Positions 1 to 8,355 of a DNA stretch of 32,784 nucleotides are shown here, piece after piece. Position numbers and translations under genes: made by a program. The notes below the pieces were generated by a model. The model did no database searches and had not been told where the DNA came from. It worked only from the letters and a program-made list of their open reading frames with translations. Position 1 is the stretch's first letter. Each line of letters starts with the position of its first letter. This stretch comes from Bacteroides sp. SM23_62_1 (GTDB lineage: Bacteria; Bacteroidota; Bacteroidia; Bacteroidales; SM23-62): NCBI GenBank assembly GCA_001304505.1, contig LJUQ01000041.1, positions 1 to 32,784 on the forward strand, given 5' to 3'.

Positions 1-1265
1 AGGTAATCACTGGTTCTTATCAGTATGTTGTTTCTTAAAATAGCTGGCGTTGCCCAGATTTCACCTTCCAGTCTATTCTGCGCAACAATTTCAAGTTCTG
101 TTCCTTCTTTTATCACCATAATTTCACCCCTGGTTGAACAGAAATAGATGTTGCCGTCCGCATAGACCGGAGAAGCATTATACTTTCCTTTCATTCTTTC
201 GGAATAATAATTCTCCCCGGTTTTTGCATCCATACACATCAGGTTGTTTTCTGAATCTATTGTATAAATTAATCCGTCCTTTATAACCGGTGTCAGCAAT
301 TGCAGGACCGGCGTCTCTTTTCTCCAGATGATATTTGTTTCCGTGATATCACCATTACCATCAGCATTAACCGCCAGCAATTCTGAAAAGTTATGCCCAT
401 CTGCAGCAGTCATATAGCCAGTATAGAAAAATACTATTCCTCCTTCCGAAACAGGCATGGCAATGGTTGATTCTGCGCCTCTGGTAACCCTCCATATTTC
501 CTTTCCTGTCTCGGGATTGTATGCGATGCAAATGGCTGATCCATTCGAGACTAACAGGTCCTTTCCAGACACATTAATCATCAATGGTGTGATATAGGAT
601 TTCCGGCCAATAGGTGCCAACGGTTGATAAGGTTCTTCAGGCCTGAATGTTTTCCATACAGTTGAACCATCTGACTTGTCAAGCGCTACAATGTACTGGG
701 TATCCTGACCTTCATAATGCAGTATCAAAAGATTATTATAAAGAACAGGAGAGGCACCCGGTCCCTGGACATGGTCGCATACTAAATCATAGCGTTGCCA
801 AACAATTAATCCATTATCCGTATTAATGCATGCTGTTCCATAACGGCCAAAATGGACATAAACAAACCCTTTTTCAATACATGGAGTCGGGGTTGCATAA
901 GTATTGATAGAATGCTTGCCAAAGACACTATCCGGCTCAAATATTTTTAAATCATGAAGAATTTTACCGGTATTAAAATCCACACATACAGCAAATAATT
1001 CCTTACCATCTCCCCTGGCTGTTGTCATCCAGACCTGGTTACCAAAGACTACCGGAGATGACCAACCCCGGTCATGTATTTCTGTTTTCCAGACAATGTT
1101 TGAATCCTGGTTCCATTTCAAAGGTACATGACAAACAACTGCTATGCCATCAAGGTTACTGCCCCTGAGATGGGTCCAGTTCTGTCTTTGCTCCTGACAA
1201 CCAGCAATGAATACTAAAACACTTGTAAGAGAGCCTAAGAAAAATAAGTTAAGCCTTTTATTCAT
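1..1265 (-). CDS. PQQ-like beta-propeller lipoprotein, 3' end cut by window edge
   Basis: The frame is open from an ATG at 1265 to the window edge, about 421 codons. The N terminus is a lipoprotein signal with lipobox FIAGC (Cys23), so the protein should be anchored in the envelope. The rest is a series of beta-propeller blades of the PQQ/BamB-like type: recurring phrases such as KSDGSTVWKT, NPETGKEIWR and DAKTGENYY, each followed by a strand ending in a small-residue turn. The last visible residues (GEIWATPAILRNN) look like a final blade, so the true end is probably close. The family is a fold, not a function: members bind PQQ, act as scaffolds or bind carbohydrate, and nothing here shows a PQQ dehydrogenase active site. 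It starts 6 bp after the SGNH gene's stop and is probably co-transcribed with the glycan-acylation genes, which suggests a surface-polysaccharide role (inference). Confidence 0.85.
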   Translation of the reverse strand, partial: MNKRLNLFFLGSLTSVLVFIAGCQEQRQNWTHLRGSNLDGIAVVCHVPLKWNQDSNIVWKTEIHDRGWSSPVVFGNQVWMTTARGDGKELFAVCVDFNTGKILHDLKIFEPDSVFGKHSINTYATPTPCIEKGFVYVHFGRYGTACINTDNGLIVWQRYDLVCDHVQGPGASPVLYNNLLILHYEGQDTQYIVALDKSDGSTVWKTFRPEEPYQPLAPIGRKSYITPLMINVSGKDLLVSNGSAICIAYNPETGKEIWRVTRGAESTIAMPVSEGGIVFFYTGYMTAADGHNFSELLAVNADGNGDITETNIIWRKETPVLQLLTPVIKDGLIYTIDSENNLMCMDAKTGENYYSERMKGKYNASPVYADGNIYFCSTRGEIMVIKEGTELEIVAQNRLEGEIWATPAILRNNILIRTSDY

Positions 1266-1271
1266 TTATAT

Positions 1272-2198
1272 CTATTTAATCATTTTTAATTCACATGCAA
1301 TCCATCCGGATAGTTCCCTTGCCCCATTCTGGTTAAAGTGATTTTCATCAAACCAGTTATTCGTATTATTAAGTATCCCTGACGGGGGAATGAATATTTC
1401 TCCATATTTCATGTAAGTATAAAATTCTGCCGGCTTAAGCAATGAAGTGCCATATGCCGGCAAATATAAGAAACAGATACGGATATCGTTTTCTTTACAA
1501 ACATCGGAAATATCTTTAAGATATTTTCGAGGATATTGCATGTGGAAATTCCTTGAAAATCGGGATAATTTCGGTGCCTGCATGTTCCGTCTCATCTTAG
1601 CCTCATTCAATAATTCAATAGATGCAGTATCATCAAATGAAGAGAATCCATATGCATCCTGCCTGACAGGAACTTCTTCACACCGGTTTATATAGTCATC
1701 TTTTAAAGTTTCAAGTTTATAAGTAAGATGACGATAGTAATCAAATATTAGATTTTTATTGAAAAATGGATATGCCAGGAAGACATCCCGGGTCTCTGCA
1801 ATATATGGAAATATCGGATGACTGTATCTATCCTCATCCTCCCTTACTTCCAGGATCAAAATATGAACTTTTGTTTCTTTTAGGATATCTTTCATCAATA
1901 CATAACTCAAATTTCTTCCAAACCTGCAGTATCCAAAATTGACAACATGAAATTTTAAAGGATGCAGTTTCTCTTCGATCATTTGATCATTGATATTGTT
2001 AATGGTTCTCGAAGAACCAAGGAAAGCAATATCAACAGGTTTTGCATTTATAAAGATCCTGTCATGTATCCATAATGCATGGTTGAAACAATCATTCTCC
2101 AGACCCTGATATTGAAGTCGTCTGTCGACAGGAATAAAGACCAATATTATTATGAATGGACTTATAAAAAATAATATTTTCAGTATCAATTTTCCCAC
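1272..2198 (-). CDS. SGNH-type acyltransferase/esterase partner of the MBOAT protein (AlgJ/AlgX-like role)
   Basis: A 308-residue protein with one N-terminal membrane segment (about residues 5-24) and then an extracytoplasmic SGNH-hydrolase-like domain. The block I motif is FLGSSRT (Gly61-Ser62-Ser63), where the nucleophile Ser would lie; the C-terminal block V is WFDENHF with Asp284 and His287 in the DxxH arrangement. Such proteins are commonly encoded beside MBOAT O-acyltransferases and transfer acetyl groups to exported polysaccharide, as AlgJ/AlgX do with AlgI. The start is a GTG immediately after the MBOAT stop codon (TAA then GTG with no gap), so translation is probably coupled. No upstream Shine-Dalgarno is visible. 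Function as an O-acetyltransferase is inferred from motif and neighbour; an esterase remains possible. Confidence 0.8.
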   Translation of the reverse strand: MGKLILKILFFISPFIIILVFIPVDRRLQYQGLENDCFNHALWIHDRIFINAKPVDIAFLGSSRTINNINDQMIEEKLHPLKFHVVNFGYCRFGRNLSYVLMKDILKETKVHILILEVREDEDRYSHPIFPYIAETRDVFLAYPFFNKNLIFDYYRHLTYKLETLKDDYINRCEEVPVRQDAYGFSSFDDTASIELLNEAKMRRNMQAPKLSRFSRNFHMQYPRKYLKDISDVCKENDIRICFLYLPAYGTSLLKPAEFYTYMKYGEIFIPPSGILNNTNNWFDENHFNQNGARELSGWIACELKMIK

Positions 2199-3620
2199 TT
2201 AGAATTGAAAATAAATAAAGTATGGTTTGATATCAAAATTGCCCAGTAATAAAATTGAAAGAATCAGCCAGTAATAAATGATATATCTAAAATAGACTTT
2301 TTTTATTCGTATCCACTCGTTAAAATCTTCCAGGCCTATCCTGTACTCAATGAGGACAAAGAGTAAAAAAGTTATAAGCAATATCCATAATTTTGTCGTT
2401 GAATGAGCGACCATGAAATGAGCTAATGTTTCATGGAAAGAACCACTACTGTTCAACAAAGAACCTGAAAGTCTAAGGAAATGATCAAAATCTCCAGCTC
2501 TGAAAGGAATCCATAACAATGAAGTAATAAGGAATACGAAAATAATTGTGATTTTTGCATTGAGTTTAAACTTAATCCTTTTCTCGATAATCAACAGCAA
2601 ACCATGTATCATTCCCCAGATCAGGAATGTAATTTTGGCACCATGCCATAAACCGGAAAGTAAAAACGTAATAAAAACGTTAAGGTTAACCCTTACTGGA
2701 CTTTTTTGGTTCCCTCCCAGGGGGATATAAACATAATCCCTGAACCATGTTGAAAGCGAAATATGCCAGCGGTGCCACAGTTCGGTAAAAGAGCCTGAGA
2801 AATATGGAGTTTTAAAATTTTTTATTAAATCATATCCCAGTATTTTTGCTACCCCTACAGCAATATCTGAATAACCTGAAAAATCGCAATATATTTGAAT
2901 ACCAAATAAAATTGATCCTGTTATTGTCAGCCAGCGTGCAGGAGAAATATCTGTGCTAAAAAAATGATCTGCCAACAGGCCAACATTATCTGCAATAACA
3001 ATCTTTTTAAACAATCCCCATAAGATCCATCGTAATCCGGTAACGGCATCGGAATAGTTAAATACTTTCTTCTCCTGAAACTGATGGAGAAGTCGTCTCG
3101 CTCTTTCTATCGGGCCTGCAACCAGTTGAGGGAAAAAGGCTACGAATGTAAAAAATGAAATAATATCCTTCGTAGGCTTCATTTTATCTCTGTAAATATC
3201 AATAGTATAACTTAATGTCTGAAAGGTATAAAATGAAATCCCTACCGGTAAAATGATATTCAGGGTTGATTTTCCAACTGAAAGGTGTACAAGGTTTAGA
3301 AGATGATCTAAAGAATCCAGGAAGAAATTGAAATATTTGAAGAAACCGAGTATACCAAGATTAATGACGATACTCAGTATTAAATAGATTTTTTTAAGTA
3401 GTTTATTACCAGTTCTCTCAATCTGTAATCCAAATACATAATCAGATAATGAACTGATTATTATCAATCCAAGAAATCGCCAATCCCACCACCCATAAAA
3501 AAAATAGCTTGATAATAATGTAAAAAGGTTTCTGTAATGGAAGGGAAGTTTATTAATGATCCAGTAAAGTATGAAGAAAACAATGAAAAAAGTCAGGAAA
3601 GGTATTGAATTAAATACCAT
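2199..3620 (-). CDS. MBOAT family membrane-bound O-acyltransferase (AlgI-like)
   Basis: A 473-residue polytopic membrane protein with the layout of the AlgI/DltB branch of MBOAT enzymes. Family landmarks are the N-terminal YFFYGWWDWRF segment, PQLVAGPIERA, the ELWHRWHISLSTWFRDY block (His283, His286) and LLSGLWHGAK with His326, which sits close to the catalytic histidine position of AlgI. These enzymes take acyl groups from a cytoplasmic donor and pass them across the inner membrane for esterification of an exported glycan. The length is normal for the family. The downstream SGNH gene abuts it with no spacing, and the GNAT gene lies about 30 bp upstream. The glycan acceptor is not identifiable from this window. 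Confidence 0.93.
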   Translation of the reverse strand: MVFNSIPFLTFFIVFFILYWIINKLPFHYRNLFTLLSSYFFYGWWDWRFLGLIIISSLSDYVFGLQIERTGNKLLKKIYLILSIVINLGILGFFKYFNFFLDSLDHLLNLVHLSVGKSTLNIILPVGISFYTFQTLSYTIDIYRDKMKPTKDIISFFTFVAFFPQLVAGPIERARRLLHQFQEKKVFNYSDAVTGLRWILWGLFKKIVIADNVGLLADHFFSTDISPARWLTITGSILFGIQIYCDFSGYSDIAVGVAKILGYDLIKNFKTPYFSGSFTELWHRWHISLSTWFRDYVYIPLGGNQKSPVRVNLNVFITFLLSGLWHGAKITFLIWGMIHGLLLIIEKRIKFKLNAKITIIFVFLITSLLWIPFRAGDFDHFLRLSGSLLNSSGSFHETLAHFMVAHSTTKLWILLITFLLFVLIEYRIGLEDFNEWIRIKKVYFRYIIYYWLILSILLLGNFDIKPYFIYFQF

Positions 3621-3649
3621 AAATTAATGTGATAACCGGTGTAGACAAA

Positions 3650-4798
3650 TTATGTGAATACAACATCTCCATCACCATCCTGGATAAATACATCATTAGG
3701 TGGAAGCATTAAATTGATGAGATCTTTTGTTGCAAAATATTTCCTGGTCATCTTTCTCTTAAGGAGAAAAGGAAATTTCCTTCTTCTAAATTCCGACACA
3801 AGTTCAGGATTAAACAGGGTAACATAGTTTATCTGCTTATCATACATAAAAGAAAGAATCATATCTGCAGCTTTACCTGCATGCTTTTTATCAAAAAATG
3901 TATATGGAATGGTCATTTTTTTATCAATAATCACCAGCATCATATACAAAATTAACCGTTCATTCTGGTCAAACAGTTTTATATTCAGGTTCTCATATTG
4001 CCTGGCTATGGAGCTGAAATGATATTTTTGGTTATAATTGTTAATCATTTGTTGTTCGATTACCCACGGGAATCGGATAATCCAATTTAAATTCCTCGGT
4101 TCACGGAATGAACTCCAGCCAGTTATCCCTGAAAAAATAAAATGCTCAATCTGTTTGTCGATTTCACTTGCCAGTTGCATACCGGCAAAAGGAAGTTTAA
4201 ATCTGCCCCTGTGAAATTTCAACCGTAAATCGTTAAAAAAATTCAAGATAATATCCAATAATTTCAACAATGGTTTCATTCTTGCAAAAAACCTGTTTTT
4301 TGGAGAAAGCAAGTCTGCCATGTCAAATCTCAAATAGGCCCTGATTCCGGATAACTCATTATATAGTTTAAAATAACCTGTTTTATTATAGACAGCATGA
4401 GAAGGGTATGCATAATTGGTATACATCAGTTTGTTATCCCAATCTTTCATTGCTTCTTCAAAAAGCCGGGTAGCAATCCCCTCCCTTCTTCTGGCAGGAT
4501 TTACCCAGTTCCCGCTGAGCCATCCAAATTTTACAGCTCCAATTTTATCCGGGAGAATACATCTGTAACCAATCATCAGATTATTTTCAATGGCCAGGTA
4601 CATAATTACATCCTCAGGTTCAAGGTTTGGATTGTTTAACCATGATACTGCCCGGTGATAACTTACCGGTATAACAGGCATGGTTTTATATTCCTGCGAT
4701 TCAATGAATTCTTTAAGGAGATGTGGTGTGAATTTTTGTATATTCATTTCAGATAAAGATCTATTCAACTCCTTCAAGGTTGAGCTATAAGGCATCAT
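3650..4798 (-). CDS. GNAT-family N-acetyltransferase
   Basis: A 382-residue protein whose first half carries a GNAT fold. The acetyl-CoA loop is visible as VNPARRREGIATRLFEEA (residues 99-116), matching R/Q-x-x-G-x-G/A at Arg104-Gly107-Ala109, followed by YTNYAYPSHAVYNKTGYFKLY, which fits the C-terminal GNAT strand with an Asn/Tyr-rich end. The second half (about 170-382) is basic, has no recognised motif and may be a second degenerate acyltransferase lobe, as in FemAB-like proteins. Two ATG codons start it in tandem (4798 and 4795); a third possible start is MNIQKF further in. A perfect TAnnTTTG box lies on this strand at 4863-4870. Neighbours suggest it acetylates an amino sugar or precursor of a surface glycan (inference). 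Confidence 0.8.
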   Translation of the reverse strand: MMPYSSTLKELNRSLSEMNIQKFTPHLLKEFIESQEYKTMPVIPVSYHRAVSWLNNPNLEPEDVIMYLAIENNLMIGYRCILPDKIGAVKFGWLSGNWVNPARRREGIATRLFEEAMKDWDNKLMYTNYAYPSHAVYNKTGYFKLYNELSGIRAYLRFDMADLLSPKNRFFARMKPLLKLLDIILNFFNDLRLKFHRGRFKLPFAGMQLASEIDKQIEHFIFSGITGWSSFREPRNLNWIIRFPWVIEQQMINNYNQKYHFSSIARQYENLNIKLFDQNERLILYMMLVIIDKKMTIPYTFFDKKHAGKAADMILSFMYDKQINYVTLFNPELVSEFRRRKFPFLLKRKMTRKYFATKDLINLMLPPNDVFIQDGDGDVVFT

Positions 4799-4803
4799 AC
4801 AGG

Positions 4804-4851
4804 CCCGGCACTTCGTACCGGGTTAATCATCGTTAAATCCCTCCGGGATTT
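4804..4851. repeat. Two adjacent hairpins in the gap between NodB deacetylase and GNAT genes
   Basis: The first is CCCGG / CCGGG (4804-4822) with a small bulged stem; the second is AAATCCC-TCC-GGGATTT (4835-4851), a perfect 7-bp stem with a 3-nt loop. Neither is followed by a clear T-run in the minus direction, so they look more like palindromic repeats than a standard terminator. They interrupt the otherwise tightly packed minus-strand run. Confidence 0.6.
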
Positions 4852-4862
4852 CATCTTTTTTC

Positions 4863-4870
4863 CAAACTTA
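4863..4870 (-). promoter_or_regulatory. Candidate -7 promoter box for the GNAT gene
   Basis: Reads TAAGTTTG on the minus strand, a perfect match to the Bacteroidota -7 consensus TAnnTTTG. It would start transcription near 4857 and give a leader of roughly 60 nt that contains the hairpin at 4835-4851. No good -33 TTTG was found at the expected distance. Confidence 0.4.
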
Positions 4871-4938
4871 TTCTTTTTCCTAGCCAACGTACGAAAAAAT
4901 CGTGGGCTGTAATTCAACCATAGGATGGGCCATATTCC

Positions 4939-5018
4939 CCCTTGTCCCTCTTTCGCTCCATCGCCCCTTCTCTCCTTCCCTCTTTCCCTCCTTCACCCAC
5001 TCGCCCCATCATCCCTTC
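4939..5018. repeat. Degenerate tandem array, ten 8-bp units, homopurine-rich on minus strand
   Basis: Read on the minus strand, ten consecutive octamers all begin with GA and follow GA(A/T/G)(G/A)GRGN: for example GAAGGGAT, GATGGGGC, GAAGGAGG, GAAGGGGC, GATGGAGC. Phase is kept without slippage from 5018 to 4939; further GAAGAAAG/GAAGAGGG units continue towards 5040 after a 3-bp phase shift. It begins directly downstream of the NodB-deacetylase stop codon. Frames open through it on the plus strand are low-complexity artefacts. Confidence 0.8.
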
Positions 5019-5038
5019 GCTCCCTCTTCCTTTCTTCA

Positions 5039-6067
5039 TCAAAACTTTCTAACATTTCTCCCTGCAATTCCCTTCAGCATATAGTACAAATATTCACCAC
5101 TGATGAATAACCGGGCCCGCAACCTGGAATCTTCCAGAGGAACACGCTGGATATGAAAAGGGGAAGCCGTTTTTTTCAATCCCGCCGTCCCGCACACTAG
5201 GTTAGCAACAGGTTTGTCAGGATTGAATACAGCATCAAAAAAATCTTTCCTGACATTTTCATCGGTAAATGGAAAAGCAAAAAAACTGTAATTAAGATTG
5301 AAGGCTTTCCTTATCCATTCAAGGCTTTCTTTTGTCTGCTTTATCTGTTCGTCCAGGCTCAATCCGGAATACATCGGATGATCAATGCTGTGAGAACCGA
5401 TCTGGAATCCCTGCATTTGAAGCTGTCGGATCTGTTCAACAGTCATGTATGGTTTCCTGACTTTGAGAAAGGCCGAAAAATCAAGATCAACTAATTCTGC
5501 TATTGAATCAAGAATATCCTTTTTTTCATAACCAGTGTTTAAGATCATTTTAATCATCCGGGATCTTTTTTTTATTTCTGTCCCAAGCCTAGAATTGATA
5601 ACTTCATAGATGCTATCGGGGTGCCTGGCCCGGTCGAGCCTGTCAACGATCAGGTTTGCCTTATATTTATAGAATATGCTCCTGTTATCAACAAATGCAG
5701 GATTAACAAAAATGGTTGCAGGAATACCTTTTTTTATCAACAGCGGAGCTATTATGTCATGAACTTCGCGCAATCCATCGTCAAAACTGAGTGCCATTAC
5801 TGGCTTCTTAACCTGCATTGTACCGTTGATGATATCCATTAAATCCGAAAAATTCACAGGTAAGTAAAACCGCAGGAAAAATTCAAGGTCATGAATAAAT
5901 TGCCTGATAGTCCGGATGCGATAAGAATACCTGAGATGCGGCAGTATTTCATCACTGACTGCATGATAAAAAGGGAGAATTATTTTTTGACCTGTTAGCC
6001 GGGCCATGACTGCAACCGGCACCCAGGACGTGCATATCCCAAACATGTTCTTCAGAAATATCCGCAT
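5039..6067 (-). CDS. Polysaccharide deacetylase (NodB homology domain)
   Basis: A 342-residue protein with a NodB deacetylase core. Motif 1 is MALSFDDGLR (Asp96, Asp97) and motif 2 is GSHSIDHPMYSG (His226, His230), which together provide the catalytic base and the Asp-His-His metal site. The later FAFPFTDE segment corresponds to the motif 3 region. The N-terminal ~90 residues resemble the lead-in of Bacteroidota carbohydrate esterase family 4 proteins (LPFYHAVSDE). There is no clear cleavable signal, so it may act in the cytoplasm or at the membrane. Its ATG (6067) overlaps the upstream FemAB-like gene's stop as TAATG, so the two are translationally coupled. Probable job: removal of N-acetyl groups from a glycan or its lipid-linked precursor (inference). 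Confidence 0.9.
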   Translation of the reverse strand: MRIFLKNMFGICTSWVPVAVMARLTGQKIILPFYHAVSDEILPHLRYSYRIRTIRQFIHDLEFFLRFYLPVNFSDLMDIINGTMQVKKPVMALSFDDGLREVHDIIAPLLIKKGIPATIFVNPAFVDNRSIFYKYKANLIVDRLDRARHPDSIYEVINSRLGTEIKKRSRMIKMILNTGYEKKDILDSIAELVDLDFSAFLKVRKPYMTVEQIRQLQMQGFQIGSHSIDHPMYSGLSLDEQIKQTKESLEWIRKAFNLNYSFFAFPFTDENVRKDFFDAVFNPDKPVANLVCGTAGLKKTASPFHIQRVPLEDSRLRARLFISGEYLYYMLKGIAGRNVRKF

Positions 6068-6957
6068 TATTTTTTCATATTAAATGGGAACATAGATTTC
6101 CTGATACGTTTGTAACCATTAGGGACTGCACCAAAACCTCTAAAAAATCTTGCTATTCCGGGTATCATTGATCCCTCAAAATCCATTATCAGGTCTTTTC
6201 CCGCATGGTTGCCAATATAATAATCGATTAATAGAAACATAGCTCTTTTTTCCTTCCCTATCTCATCCGATACTCCGTTCAGGTAGATCAGCCGGGATTG
6301 CGAAAATGCCCATACTACCCCGGCACATGGGATATCGTTACAGAATGCTCCGATTAATTCTCCCCTGCCCTTCTGAACAATTCCGGAAAATATCCGACGC
6401 AGCTTATGATAATGCTCATGATCGAATTTTCGTTCACCTGATTTTTTTCTTAATCTAATATATGTTTCAACATCTATATTTTTGATTTTCAATTGATTCT
6501 GTTTTGCCTTCTGAATATTCCTTTTTGTATTTGTTGAATATCCCGACTGGATTTGTTCAAAATCATTATTCAGATCCAGTTCATAATTTACCCTGTTAAG
6601 AACTTTAAATTCTTTACTGGATAGTTTATTGAAAGAATTCAGACATATATCTATATGTTTAAATTTTTTAGGGACATTATTCAGGAATGACAGGACAACC
6701 ATTTCAGGAGATTTTTCCCTGGCGAACACTCCGAGTTGCTGGGTAAGTAAAGGCTGTACAAGATAAGATATTCCAAATTTAGTTTTCCAGGTAAGGGGGA
6801 AAATAGCATCATAATCACCCCTTACCAATCCTTCCCATCCGGGTGAAACAAGGTCAAGATACCAAGAATAGGGATAAATGGTCTCAAAACAGGAATTTTT
6901 AATACATTCATCCCATTTCAAGCGATCAATCTCTTTATTTGCCAGATATCTAATCAT
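6067..6957 (-). CDS. FemAB/GNAT-like acyltransferase, 296 aa
   Basis: An ORF of 318 codons is open, but the ATG at 6957 (MIRYLANKEIDRLKW) forms a TAATG overlap with the upstream gene's stop and is the natural start; the 22 upstream codons lie inside the neighbour's coding sequence. The protein has two GNAT-like lobes: an N-terminal one with ETIYPYSWYLDLVSPGW and a C-terminal one with STNTKRNIQKAKQ, then GRGELIGAFCNDIPCAGVVWAF and YLNGVSDE, ending in the FEGSMIPGIARFFRGFGA segment typical of FemAB-related acyltransferases. Related proteins attach amino acids or acyl groups to cell-wall or polysaccharide precursors. Placed between two deacetylases, it may re-acylate an amine that they expose (inference). 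The substrate is unknown. Confidence 0.8.
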   Translation of the reverse strand: MIRYLANKEIDRLKWDECIKNSCFETIYPYSWYLDLVSPGWEGLVRGDYDAIFPLTWKTKFGISYLVQPLLTQQLGVFAREKSPEMVVLSFLNNVPKKFKHIDICLNSFNKLSSKEFKVLNRVNYELDLNNDFEQIQSGYSTNTKRNIQKAKQNQLKIKNIDVETYIRLRKKSGERKFDHEHYHKLRRIFSGIVQKGRGELIGAFCNDIPCAGVVWAFSQSRLIYLNGVSDEIGKEKRAMFLLIDYYIGNHAGKDLIMDFEGSMIPGIARFFRGFGAVPNGYKRIRKSMFPFNMKK

Positions 6958-8273
6958 TACAAAGTTACCTGTTCTTTCGCAAAAACAAGCAATTTCTGAT
7001 AAACTTCCAGCCATCCTGCCCATTCCCCGGAATCGGAGAATGAATCATTATGCCAGATACTTATAAGGGTGCCATTCACACTCCTGACTTCTTCGGCCAG
7101 ATTTTTTATTTTGTCCATGGCTCCACCAGGTGAAAGACCCAGATAATTTTTCAGGGTTACATCCATCAGCTGGAATGGAATAACTTTCAAGGTTGATTCC
7201 TGTTCACGCAACAAATCATAAAAATTAAAAGGTGTACAGGTTCCGGCACGAAATCCGGGATGTGAAGCATAGCCCATGGAATAATCTTCCCCGATACCAA
7301 GCTCTGATAATATGTTATAGGTTTCAGGAAATAACAGTTTCAGATAATGTTGCCTGCTCCGGTCTATTTTTCCCCCGGCAATATGTTCAAGTGCATGTAA
7401 TTCCTTTTTAAGGATATTATTTCTCTTTCCAGAGTTATAAGATGGATGAAGACCTAACTGACTGAATGAAGATACTTTACTTACCAGTTCTTTGAAGGCA
7501 TTTTTCTGAGGATGAATTCCTTTATCATATCTTCCATAGTCAGCAGTAAGAAAAAAAGTAATCAGTTCCCCATCGGGATGCATCTCCCTTATTCTATCAA
7601 AAGTGTAAAATGGATCGGGCTGTTTGCCGGCAATAACCTGTAACCGTTCATTTAACTTATTGAATTCCAGCTTTATAATTGACAAAATTGCACCTCCAAG
7701 GCACCTGAAAACTCCTTTATGAAGGTAGGCATAGGGAATATCCACATCGACTGTCGGAATGAACCTGTATGTTCTTTCTTTTGATATAAGTTCCGGGTAT
7801 TTATCTTTTAACGCCACAAAAAATGCATGGATCCACCTGTCGACAACCGCCTTTTCAAGAAAAGAGTATTTGAAGTTAAGACTTTCCGTTGCGGGAAACC
7901 TTCCATATCTGTCAGGTGTATAAGGAAGATATTCTTCATAGCGCGTTAACATAAAGAAGATAGCCGCAAATATATCAAAAGGCAAATTGGCCGGGTTATT
8001 AGCCGGAAATATAACCGGTAAATCGTTCCACATTTGCATGTCCGGATGTTTCTCTTTTATTTCCTGTTCGAATAATATTCCATCCGGTGATATATTAAAC
8101 TCATTTGTTATCCTTCCAGACAGGTAACTGATTTTTGGGAGGTCTGAGTTTATAAAAAAATCCTTATCTGAGGTAATATCTGTTTTTATACCAAGGAATT
8201 GGTCAAATATGAAGCGTATCACATAATTGAGTCGCGGGGTTATATGTTCGGAGAAGATTAGCAAAAGTTTCAA
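6957..8273 (-). CDS. Polysaccharide deacetylase family protein with DUF7033-like N-terminal domain
   Basis: A 438-residue protein. The N-terminal half (about 1-165) resembles the lead domain of Bacteroidota deacetylase-like proteins (SEHITPRLNYVIRFIF at the start, LTRYEEYLPYTPDRYGRFP in the middle). The C-terminal half is a NodB-like barrel: FIPTVDVDIPYAY (Asp176, Asp178), LGLHPSYNS (His276), SHPGFRAGTCTPF and a final SIWHNDSFSD. The metal-site pattern differs from classic NodB, so activity is likely but not certain. The start is unusual: TTG at 8273, because an in-frame TAA lies two codons upstream and no ATG is available before the conserved MKLLLIFSEH segment. It is the first gene of the coupled trio ending at 5039. 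Confidence 0.82.
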   Translation of the reverse strand: MKLLLIFSEHITPRLNYVIRFIFDQFLGIKTDITSDKDFFINSDLPKISYLSGRITNEFNISPDGILFEQEIKEKHPDMQMWNDLPVIFPANNPANLPFDIFAAIFFMLTRYEEYLPYTPDRYGRFPATESLNFKYSFLEKAVVDRWIHAFFVALKDKYPELISKERTYRFIPTVDVDIPYAYLHKGVFRCLGGAILSIIKLEFNKLNERLQVIAGKQPDPFYTFDRIREMHPDGELITFFLTADYGRYDKGIHPQKNAFKELVSKVSSFSQLGLHPSYNSGKRNNILKKELHALEHIAGGKIDRSRQHYLKLLFPETYNILSELGIGEDYSMGYASHPGFRAGTCTPFNFYDLLREQESTLKVIPFQLMDVTLKNYLGLSPGGAMDKIKNLAEEVRSVNGTLISIWHNDSFSDSGEWAGWLEVYQKLLVFAKEQVTL

Positions 8274-8280
8274 TTGTTAG

Positions 8281-8323
8281 TTCGATAGTTGATTTAGTTG
8301 TTGTTCAGTTATTGATTCAATTG
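8281..8323. repeat. Degenerate 11-12 bp tandem repeat in the leader of the DUF7033 gene
   Basis: Successive segments end in TTG: TTCGATAGTTG (11 bp), ATTTAGTTGTTG (12), TTCAGTTATTG (11) and ATTCAATTG (9). It lies directly upstream of the TTG start at 8273, so it would be in the mRNA leader. Confidence 0.5.
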
Positions 8324-8355
8324 TACCACTTAATTAAAATATACTTAGAATTCAT

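Noticed and set aside
4902-5110. Overlapping plus-strand ORFs rich in Pro, Ser and Leu
   Set aside because: They are translations of the period-8 pyrimidine-rich array.
6958-7023. Longer start for the FemAB-like gene
   Set aside because: The extra 22 codons lie inside the upstream gene; the ATG at 6957 forms a TAATG coupling site and gives the natural N terminus.
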